This document shows positions 7,151 through 12,395 of a DNA stretch of 12,395 nucleotides, piece after piece. Location of the stretch: the NCBI GenBank assembly GCA_012960835.1, contig DUAL01000270.1, forward strand, positions 1-12,395, written 5' to 3'. The number at the start of each line of letters is the position of its first letter. Position 1 is the first letter of the stretch. The notes beneath the pieces were generated by a model that ran no database searches, had not been told where the DNA came from, and saw nothing but the letters and a program-made list of their open reading frames with translations. A program made the position numbers and the translations under genes. The DNA is from Flavobacteriales bacterium. Its GTDB lineage: Bacteria > Bacteroidota > Bacteroidia > Flavobacteriales > BACL11.

Positions 7151-8077
7151 TTAGTAGTTGCACCTTTCTTTTTCGGATAAAAGCTTGAAAGAAAGGGTGA
7201 TGCCAGTAAAGGTGTACCAATCATTATTTTTTGAGTTTCCTCTTTGCGTGTCTTTTGCTCTAGGATTCCAATTTGGATTTGGATTACCATTTGGAAGTGA
7301 TTGTGGATAAGGATTACCATTTGGGTCTAGGGCATCAATATTTCTATCGGACATTTCAGTAGCTAAAGGACTCATATCAAAATTTCGCAAATTTTGCCCT
7401 GGATAAGTGGTGCTTACATCATCCAGATAATCGGTAAAAGTTTTTCGTATTCCATATTCTAAAATAATATTGAAAGTTTTATTTACAGCAATTTTAAATC
7501 CTCCACCCATAGGAATGGAGAATTGCGTAAGTGCATATTTTTTTCTTTCGGAGAAAGAGGTTGTCCCTTGCCCTTCTGTCCCTAAGGGTTGAAGGGCTAC
7601 CCACTCTCCACTATTTGCTTCTGCTTGCGGATTGAAACGGAAAAGCGAAACGCCTGCAAAAATAAAAGGTGTAAATGGGTAGAGAGAGTTACCAGTTTCG
7701 TATGGTAAAAAGTTGAATTCTACTTGGCCAGAAACTTCATAAATGGGCGAACGGAAATGTAAATTTCTATTAAAATTTGCAGTATCCTTTGCATTTCTGG
7801 AATCATCTCCCCTCACATAGCCCAAAAGCAATTCTCCTTTTACAACAATTCTTCTATCGATATTTTTTCGCACTACAATTCCGCCAGCTGGCATCATATA
7901 ATCGAAATGCTTTTTATTGATATCCCCCAAATAATAGGAGCTACCAGCCATAATTCCAATTTCGGTTGAAGAAACAACTTGTGCTGTTATACTAGAAGTA
8001 AAAAATAAGAAAGAAAGCAAAGAAATTGCTAGAATTCGATTTTTATTTTGGACAATATGTTTTAGTGCTGTAATCAT
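7151..8077 (-). CDS. DUF6089-family outer-membrane barrel-type protein
   Basis: 308-residue exported protein that I recognise as DUF6089, a Bacteroidota family often found just before uppS. The biochemical role is unknown. The signal peptide is about 1-32, with a basic start, the core ILAISLLSFLFFTSSI (15-30) and TAQ. STEIGIMAGSSYYLGDI (37-53) is the family's usual opening, followed by alternating polar and hydrophobic strands fitting a small 8-strand barrel, for example FTPFIFAGVSLFRF and TFNIILEYGIRKTF. A Pro/Asn/Gly-rich loop (251-272) precedes the last strand YTFTGITLSFKLL. The frame is open up to a TTG at 8104, but I chose the ATG at 8077. A perfect -7 promoter element overlaps that TTG, and the ATG gives a better signal peptide. 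It may have its own promoter while lying in line with nadK and uppS. Confidence 0.85.
   Translation of the reverse strand: MITALKHIVQNKNRILAISLLSFLFFTSSITAQVVSSTEIGIMAGSSYYLGDINKKHFDYMMPAGGIVVRKNIDRRIVVKGELLLGYVRGDDSRNAKDTANFNRNLHFRSPIYEVSGQVEFNFLPYETGNSLYPFTPFIFAGVSLFRFNPQAEANSGEWVALQPLGTEGQGTTSFSERKKYALTQFSIPMGGGFKIAVNKTFNIILEYGIRKTFTDYLDDVSTTYPGQNLRNFDMSPLATEMSDRNIDALDPNGNPYPQSLPNGNPNPNWNPRAKDTQRGNSKNNDWYTFTGITLSFKLLSEKERCNY
7281..7324. repeat. Two 14-bp direct repeats, 30 bases apart, in a Pro/Asn/Gly-rich coding loop
   Basis: Plus-strand ggattaccatttgg occurs at 7281-7294 and again at 7311-7324. The 30-base offset keeps the frame, giving PNGNP twice in the DUF6089 protein (residues about 252-256 and 262-266). 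It looks like an in-frame ten-codon duplication in a loop. Confidence 0.8.
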
Positions 8078-8101
8078 AAATTTGTAAAAATTTTCCTCAG
8101 G

Positions 8102-8109
8102 CAAATATA
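8102..8109 (-). promoter_or_regulatory. Candidate -7 promoter element (TATATTTG) for the DUF6089 gene
   Basis: Exact TAnnTTTG match on the minus strand, followed by C as is common in Bacteroidota promoters. It is 24 bases before the ATG at 8077 and covers the in-frame TTG at 8104, which argues against that TTG as the start. A clear -33 element is not seen. Confidence 0.55.
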
Positions 8110-8140
8110 GGGTTATTTCAATTTTTAGGGCTTGAATTAT

Positions 8141-9019
8141 TTAATTTCTTTTATCAATTCCCCACATCAACTTACTCCTTATGGTAGAGATAAAAGAATG
8201 AGATTGTGGTTCAATAAGGTTTATCTTGAAATCGGCTTTTTTTATGATAAGCGAATTAGAAGAGTCAAAAGCCCTGAAACGGGAATCAAGCGATACAAGC
8301 GCCAATTGGTCTTTATCGGCTACTTTCAGTTTAATAATATCTTCATCAGAAAGTACAATAGGACGAACATTCAAATTGTGTGGTGCAATAGGCGTGATAA
8401 TTACATTGTCAGTTCCAGGAATAATAATAGGACCACCACAAGACAGGGAATACCCAGTAGAGCCTGTTGGGGTGGCAATTACAAGTCCATCTGCCCAATA
8501 AGAATTCAAGAATTCATCATTCAAAAAGGCATCAATTCGAATCATGGAAGAAGTGTCTTTTTTGACAATAGCTACTTCATTCAGAGCAAAATTTACTTTT
8601 CCAAACAAATTATTTTCTGTTTCCAAGCAAAGTAACGTTCGGCTTTTTAGTTGAAAGTTTTTATTCAGCACATCATTTATTGCTGATTCAATTTGGTCAG
8701 TAGAAATACTTGAAATAAAACCAAGCCGACCAGTATTGATTCCTAAAATTGGAATATTACTATCTTTAACCAAAGTAACCGATCCCAATAAAGTGCCATC
8801 TCCACCAATGCTGAATAAAAAGTCGGCATTATCTTTTAGCGTTTCGTAAGAATCGAACACTTCTGGCGGTTTTTCAAACTTTACTTTCTTATTAAGAAAA
8901 GACAAATAATCTTCATATACCAAAAGAGAAACATTTTCAGATTCCAGTCGGCTTACCAAATGCTGAATGTATTTGGTAAATTGTTCTGAGCAAGGCGTTC
9001 CAAATAATGCTATTCGCAT
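8141..9019 (-). CDS. nadK: NAD kinase
   Basis: ATP- or polyphosphate-dependent kinase that phosphorylates NAD to NADP in the cytoplasm, the only route to NADP. At 292 residues the length is normal. GGDGT (72-76, with catalytic Asp74) follows the strand DFLFSI. NTGRLGF (95-101), ALNEVAI (145-151, with the Asn-Glu pair that contacts the nicotinamide side) and ATPTGSTGYSLSCGGP (182-197, the second conserved block) are intact, as is ITPIAPHNLNVRPIV (208-222). The ATG at 9019 lies 2 bases after the stop of the upstream barrel gene, so the two are very likely translated from one message. Its place among envelope genes is a recurring Bacteroidota arrangement rather than a sign of a changed function. 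Confidence 0.97.
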   Translation of the reverse strand: MRIALFGTPCSEQFTKYIQHLVSRLESENVSLLVYEDYLSFLNKKVKFEKPPEVFDSYETLKDNADFLFSIGGDGTLLGSVTLVKDSNIPILGINTGRLGFISSISTDQIESAINDVLNKNFQLKSRTLLCLETENNLFGKVNFALNEVAIVKKDTSSMIRIDAFLNDEFLNSYWADGLVIATPTGSTGYSLSCGGPIIIPGTDNVIITPIAPHNLNVRPIVLSDEDIIKLKVADKDQLALVSLDSRFRAFDSSNSLIIKKADFKINLIEPQSHSFISTIRSKLMWGIDKRN

Positions 9020-9021
9020 AA

Positions 9022-10410
9022 TTAAAATGGATTAGTAAAGTGCAAAAATATACCTTTTTCTCCTAATCTGTTTATTCCAAACTCAATTCTTAGCATTTTG
9101 TCGTAATAGGTTACATAATCCAAGCTAATTCCTCTACCAAAAAGTAGCTGATTTGTTAAGTCATTATTCTCGTTATTTTGCTTGTCAATTACATAGCCCA
9201 AATCAGAAAAAACAGAAAGATAAAGGGAATAATGTGCCTTTTTGAATTGCGACATTTTTAGATATGGAATATCGAAATTTGTTTTCCCAATAAGCTCGTA
9301 TTTGATGGCGGTTTTGCTCAGCCAATAGTGTTGACCATCCACCACATAATATTCGTAAGTGCGCACATAATCGTAAAATCCCAATCCTTTTTGTGCAAAA
9401 TAGGGCTGGTAATCATCAGAAGAGACTTTTGCTTTAAAACTGGAGCCGATAAAAAGTCGATTGCTTATTTCCATGTGTTTTTCCACTTTTCCTATTAGTT
9501 CAAAATGATTTACAGGGCTACTCCCTTCAAAATTTTTCTTCAACTGAAAATGTAAGTAATGTCCGTGCAAGGGATAATGCACATAATCCCTTTGCTCATT
9601 AGCATATTGGTAGTTTATTTGGAAATAATCGCCCTTCAATTTTTCGTTTTTTAAATAATACCGATTGTAAGATTTAATAGCATCTGCAATGTTTGATTGT
9701 AAATAGTTTAGCCTTAGTTTATGCTTGTGTCTTGTATTTTTTCGATACAAGATAGATAATTGAAATTCATAATCTTTAATAGTGTACTTATCTCCATTTT
9801 CATAATAAAGCAACTTATTATCCATGGTATTGTAAAAGGATTTTTTTCTCCTGAAATGTTGTGCAAAAGCACTAATGCCAATGGTTTTTTCTTTATTAAA
9901 ATAGGGGATTTCATACCTAAATAAGTAATGTTCCTTAAATCCTCTTCTGTATTTTAATTTTAGCAGTTGGTTTTTTCCCCTAAAATTTTCCCAAACCAAA
10001 TACACACCATAGTTCATTCTGGAAAAATCAGAATATTTACTTTCCTTAAATTCATCCCACCACACATTAAAATTCCTTTCAGAAAGTTCTAAAATAGGAT
10101 AAGGCCAGATATACCAACGCTCCACCACTTCAATAATAATATTTGTTTCGCCCCCACTATTTTCGCTACTGATATCTACAAAATTGTAAAGGGTTAGGTT
10201 TATTAAATTTTCCTTACTTTGTTTTGTTTTGATATCTATTCCCGTTTGACTTAAAAAATCTCCTTTTTTAAAAGTGATTTCCCTAAGGATAATTGCCTCT
10301 TTTGTAATTTTATTTCCTACAATAGTAATATTGCCAATAAGGATTTTTTCTTGTGTGAATCCTTGATAAAAAATAAATGTAGTAATAAAACAAATAAGAT
10401 ATTTTCTCAT
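9022..10410 (-). CDS. Omp85-like outer-membrane protein with a single POTRA domain
   Basis: 462-residue exported protein. The signal peptide is about 1-20 (MRKYLICFITTFIFYQGFTQ). Residues about 23-98 form one POTRA-like domain: GNITIVGNKITKEAIILREI, KKGD, a helix, LYNFVDI, and a closing strand IIIEVVERWYIWP. From about 105 onward the chain is a run of Tyr-, Phe- and Arg-rich amphipathic strands and ends FLHFTNPF, with the terminal Phe typical of BamA-recognised barrels. This resembles the BamA/TamA superfamily, but the barrel part (about 360 residues) is followed by nothing else and four POTRA domains are absent. The role is unknown. Candidates are assembly or transport of surface proteins or lipids. 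It is packed 2 bases before nadK and about 3 bases after the CBS gene, so it is part of that operon. Confidence 0.8.
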   Translation of the reverse strand: MRKYLICFITTFIFYQGFTQEKILIGNITIVGNKITKEAIILREITFKKGDFLSQTGIDIKTKQSKENLINLTLYNFVDISSENSGGETNIIIEVVERWYIWPYPILELSERNFNVWWDEFKESKYSDFSRMNYGVYLVWENFRGKNQLLKLKYRRGFKEHYLFRYEIPYFNKEKTIGISAFAQHFRRKKSFYNTMDNKLLYYENGDKYTIKDYEFQLSILYRKNTRHKHKLRLNYLQSNIADAIKSYNRYYLKNEKLKGDYFQINYQYANEQRDYVHYPLHGHYLHFQLKKNFEGSSPVNHFELIGKVEKHMEISNRLFIGSSFKAKVSSDDYQPYFAQKGLGFYDYVRTYEYYVVDGQHYWLSKTAIKYELIGKTNFDIPYLKMSQFKKAHYSLYLSVFSDLGYVIDKQNNENNDLTNQLLFGRGISLDYVTYYDKMLRIEFGINRLGEKGIFLHFTNPF

Positions 10411-10413
10411 TTT

Positions 10414-11076
10414 TTACGGATTCAAGTAGCGCATTAAGGACTCATATCTTTGCATCATATCTTCTTGTGAGCCGCTCTCTTGGTAAGATGCCATTATTTT
10501 ATATTCAAAGCGTTCAAAGTCGCTTATAATACCATCAATTTCAGTTTTGTTTACCTTTATGGTTAGCTCCATTTTTGTGGAATTAGGCACGGATGTAATA
10601 TAAGAGCTCAAAATTTTTGCATTGCTGTCCTCAATAATTCTGGCTATTTCACTCATGGAATAATCATTTTGGTTTATTTCTAAAACAAACACCCCACCCA
10701 TACTTTGCACGGCAGAACTTTTGGCAATAGTGTACAATAATTTCCGGTTTGATATTGCCCCCAGATATTTTTTGTTTTTATCAAGAACAGGAACAACCGT
10801 TAAACTATTCACCTCCAAAATCTCAATTATATCAAAAAGATGTTGACTACCAAGCGCATGAGGTGCCATTAAATTGGGTAAATGTTTTTCGATTAACTCA
10901 TCAGTGGACACCCATTCCAGAATTTCATTTTCAGAAATTAAACCTAAATAAAATTTATTTCTAACCACTGGCAAATGACTTACCCTCAAATCATCCATGA
11001 GGGAAAGTGCCTTTTCGCCATTATCATCAGGATGCAGGGAAACAATAGAAGAAGAAATTAGTTCGCTTGCTTGCAC
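10414..11076 (-). CDS. CBS-domain protein with C-terminal ACT-like domain
   Basis: 220 residues from the GTG at 11076. A CBS pair usually binds adenosyl nucleotides and acts as a regulatory sensor. CBS 1 spans about 3-58 (SHLPVV at 33-38, then YLGLISENEIL) and CBS 2 about 68-120 (LTVVPVLD, then YLGAISNRKLL). A third segment (about 127-198) starting GGVFVLEINQNDYSMSEIARI has the strand-helix-strand pattern of an ACT-like domain. No signal peptide or enzyme domain is present, so it is a cytoplasmic regulator of unknown target. An in-frame ATG at 11100 would add eight residues (MSYVYVCP). I prefer GTG because a perfect -7 element and 7-bp repeats cover that ATG region, and the sequence from GTG (QASELISS) fits the way Bacteroidota homologs begin, as I recall them. 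Three bases separate it from the barrel gene. Confidence 0.85.
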   Translation of the reverse strand: MQASELISSSIVSLHPDDNGEKALSLMDDLRVSHLPVVRNKFYLGLISENEILEWVSTDELIEKHLPNLMAPHALGSQHLFDIIEILEVNSLTVVPVLDKNKKYLGAISNRKLLYTIAKSSAVQSMGGVFVLEINQNDYSMSEIARIIEDSNAKILSSYITSVPNSTKMELTIKVNKTEIDGIISDFERFEYKIMASYQESGSQEDMMQRYESLMRYLNP

Positions 11077-11080
11077 AGGG

Positions 11081-11088
11081 CAAACATA
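11081..11088 (-). promoter_or_regulatory. Candidate -7 promoter element (TATGTTTG) for the CBS-barrel-nadK operon
   Basis: Exact TAnnTTTG match on the minus strand, ending four bases before the GTG at 11076. If used, transcription starts at about that GTG and the in-frame ATG at 11100 is not on the message. No -33 TTTG at ideal spacing; the nearest TTG (11114-11112) is 23 bases upstream. Confidence 0.5.
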
Positions 11089-11090
11089 AA

Positions 11091-11125
11091 CATAAGACAT
11101 TAGATATTAGACAATAGAGGATAGA
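11091..11125. repeat. Tract of five degenerate 7-bp units (minus strand TCTAnnn)
   Basis: On the minus strand the units TCTATCC, TCTATTG, TCTAATA, TCTAATG and TCTTATG follow each other without gaps from 11125 to 11091. The upstream in-frame ATG of the CBS gene is the end of the fourth unit. The period is exactly seven bases, with TCTA fixed in four of the five units. Confidence 0.7.
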
Positions 11126-11158
11126 AAAATTAATTTGGGAGTATACTTATTATAGTAG

Positions 11159-11179
11159 TCAGAAATCAGAAATCTGAAG
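11159..11179. repeat. Second 7-bp-periodic tract (TCAGAAA twice, then TCTGAAG)
   Basis: Plus-strand TCAGAAA (11159-11165) and TCAGAAA (11166-11172) are identical and adjacent, followed by the related TCTGAAG (11173-11179). The tract ends 11 bases before the putative pdxJ -7 element. Units two and three also form a short palindrome (TCAGA, AA, TCTGA at 11166-11177). Confidence 0.65.
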
Positions 11180-11190
11180 AAAAGATTATA

Positions 11191-11198
11191 TATTTTTG
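11191..11198 (+). promoter_or_regulatory. Candidate -7 promoter element (TATTTTTG) for pdxJ
   Basis: Exact TAnnTTTG match, ending six bases before the pdxJ ATG at 11205. The predicted transcription start would leave a leader of only a few bases. No -33 TTTG is seen at the normal distance; the 7-bp-periodic tract occupies that place. Confidence 0.55.
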
Positions 11199-11204
11199 TA
11201 GCCA

Positions 11205-11915
11205 ATGACAAAACTCAGTGTAAATATAAATAAGATAGCCACTATCCGAAATGCTAGAGGTGGAGAAACGCCTTCAGTGCTTGAAGCAGCCATTAATTGT
11301 CAAAAATTTGGAGCGGATGGAATCACTATTCACCCTAGGCAAGACGAAAGGCACATTACAAAAAAGGATGTTTATGATATTAAACCCATCATCACTACTG
11401 AATATAATATAGAGGGTTACCCATCAAAAGATTTTATCAAAATGGTGATTGCTGTAAAACCTGAGCAAATTACTTTGGTGCCTGACGGACCGAATGTAAT
11501 AACTTCTTGTGCAGCTTGGGATACAGTAAAATTCCAGGATTATTTGAAGGAGATAATTTCTGAGTTTAAGGTGCATGGAATTCGAACTTCTATTTTTGTT
11601 GATCCTAAATTGGAAATGATTAAAGGAGCAAAATTATGCGGAACAGATAGGATAGAACTCTACACAGAAGATTTTGCAAAGGGATATTCTGAAAATAAGG
11701 AAAAGGCAATTTCTCCTTATGTGTTGTGTGCCAAAAAAGCAACTGAATTAGGATTAGGCATTAATGCTGGGCATGATTTGAGTTTAGAAAATTTGGCTTA
11801 TTTCTCAAAAGAAATTCCAAATTTGGATGAAGTTTCTATTGGCCATGCATTGATAAGTGATGCGCTTTATTTGGGATTGGAAAACACCATACAAATGTAC
11901 AAACGATTATTATAA
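11205..11915 (+). CDS. pdxJ: Pyridoxine 5'-phosphate synthase
   Basis: Condenses 1-deoxy-D-xylulose 5-phosphate with 3-amino-2-oxopropyl phosphate to make pyridoxine 5'-phosphate, the last ring-forming step of the DXP-dependent vitamin B6 pathway; cytoplasmic TIM-barrel enzyme. At 236 residues it is full length. It opens with LSVNINKIATIRNARGG (4-20, with Asn7, Asn9 and the phosphate-site Arg). GITIHPRQDERHI (39-51) carries His43 and His50, and NIEGYP (68-73) carries Glu70, the likely counterpart of E. coli Glu72. RIELYTE (149-155) carries Glu151, and INAGHDL (186-192) carries His190, the likely counterpart of E. coli His193. SIGHALISDA (211-220) is the phosphate-binding end. It is divergent from the CBS operon across about 130 bases and is followed after one base by an alpha/beta hydrolase, so the two probably share a message. 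Confidence 0.97.
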   Translation: MTKLSVNINKIATIRNARGGETPSVLEAAINCQKFGADGITIHPRQDERHITKKDVYDIKPIITTEYNIEGYPSKDFIKMVIAVKPEQITLVPDGPNVITSCAAWDTVKFQDYLKEIISEFKVHGIRTSIFVDPKLEMIKGAKLCGTDRIELYTEDFAKGYSENKEKAISPYVLCAKKATELGLGINAGHDLSLENLAYFSKEIPNLDEVSIGHALISDALYLGLENTIQMYKRLL

Positions 11916-11916
11916 G

Positions 11917-12395
11917 GTGCAGTTATTCTCAAAAATATATGGAGATAAAGGGCAAGACTTAATTGTTATTCATGGGCTTTTTGGCATGGGTGATAATTGG
12001 AATACTTTGAGTAAGAAATTTGCTAAATATTGCAAGGTGCATTTGATTGATTTAAGAAACCATGGGAGGTCGCCCCATTCAACTGAGTTTAATTATGAAG
12101 TAATGTGTAGCGATTTGCTAGAATATATGGAGGATAATAACATTCAAAAACCAATACTATTAGGGCACTCTATTGGAGGAAAAGTAGCTATGAAATTTGC
12201 TTTTACATATCCTGAAAAAATAGAAAAATTAATAGTTGCTGATATGGCGCCAAGAAGATACAATACTGATTTTGTTCAGAATCTTTTACAAACCTTATAC
12301 AAATTACCTTTATCAAATTTTGAAAAAAGAAAGGAGATTGATAGTATACTTTCTTCCACTTATGAGGATAAAGGAATGCGCTTATTTTTATTGAA
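11917..12395 (+). CDS. Alpha/beta-fold hydrolase (YbfF-like esterase type), truncated at window edge
   Basis: The 159 visible residues are the N-terminal part of an alpha/beta hydrolase; the gene runs past the right edge. LIVIHGLFGMGDNW (15-28) supplies the oxyanion-hole loop. VHLIDLRNHGRSPHS (41-55) is the conserved strand and turn typical of YbfF-like esterases. LLGHSIGGKVAM (81-92) is the nucleophile elbow, with Ser85 as catalytic serine. The catalytic acid and histidine lie beyond the window. No signal peptide, so it is cytoplasmic. The substrate cannot be read from the sequence; YbfF relatives cleave acyl esters and thioesters. I chose GTG at 11917 because it starts the protein as (M)QLFSKIYG, like the usual family opening. 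The only upstream in-frame ATG (11860) would add 19 unlikely residues inside pdxJ. One base separates it from the pdxJ stop. Confidence 0.88.
   Translation, partial: MQLFSKIYGDKGQDLIVIHGLFGMGDNWNTLSKKFAKYCKVHLIDLRNHGRSPHSTEFNYEVMCSDLLEYMEDNNIQKPILLGHSIGGKVAMKFAFTYPEKIEKLIVADMAPRRYNTDFVQNLLQTLYKLPLSNFEKRKEIDSILSSTYEDKGMRLFLL

Noticed and set aside
8132..8635. Open frame of 167 codons on the plus strand
   Set aside because: Antisense to nadK, whose motifs are all present; basic, low-complexity translation without recognisable domains.
11149..11154. TATAAT on the minus strand upstream of the CBS gene
   Set aside because: Six-base matches of this kind are common in AT-rich DNA, and Bacteroidota promoters use TAnnTTTG, of which a perfect copy lies closer to the start.
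11166..11177. Short palindrome TCAGA-AA-TCTGA as an operator before pdxJ
   Set aside because: Five-base arms formed by adjacent heptad units are better explained by the repeat tract; no known operator matches.
1..12395. Possible defence system, prophage, transposon or biosynthetic cluster
   Set aside because: Every substantial coding frame resolves to a housekeeping or envelope gene in a familiar Bacteroidota order; no integrase, transposase, inverted terminal repeats, CRISPR repeats or toxin-antitoxin pair is visible.

Overview
The window reads as a compact, AT-rich stretch of core chromosome from a member of the Bacteroidota. The evidence is the gene order (pdxJ divergent from a run of CBS protein, Omp85-like barrel, nadK, DUF6089, uppS, bamA, two skp/OmpH genes and murI), the family types (Bacteroidota-style BamA, DUF6089), the lack of clear Shine-Dalgarno motifs, and repeated TAnnTTTG elements that match the Bacteroidota -7 promoter consensus. 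I place it near the Flavobacteriales or a sister order but cannot name a genus.

Layout. From 11076 down to 1 every gene is on the minus strand. In transcription order they are: a CBS-domain protein, a one-POTRA outer-membrane barrel protein, NAD kinase, a DUF6089 barrel-type protein, isoprenyl transferase (UppS), BamA, two Skp/OmpH-type chaperones, a rho-independent terminator, glutamate racemase (MurI), an Nfu/NifU-type Fe-S scaffold, and an M1 aminopeptidase cut off by the left edge. On the plus strand, divergent from the CBS gene, are pdxJ and an alpha/beta hydrolase that runs off the right edge. No gene-free stretch exceeds about 130 bases. I see no rRNA, tRNA, CRISPR array, insertion sequence or phage gene.

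How the genes fit together. The centre is an envelope-building cluster. UppS makes the polyprenyl carrier for peptidoglycan and other surface glycans, BamA inserts outer-membrane proteins, the Skp pair escorts their unfolded precursors, and MurI supplies D-glutamate for peptidoglycan. NadK supplies NADP. The two other secreted barrel proteins are likely outer-membrane components of unknown role. PdxJ makes pyridoxine 5'-phosphate.

I do not see an undescribed defence or mobile system; this is ordinary housekeeping DNA. The points worth a second look are smaller. They are two 7-bp-periodic repeat tracts in the pdxJ/CBS divergent region, start codons that need moving (the CBS gene and the DUF6089 gene) or that are non-ATG (bamA on TTG, the hydrolase on GTG), a terminator set directly against the murI start, promoter elements only a few bases from start codons, and a second Omp85-like protein in the bamA gene run.
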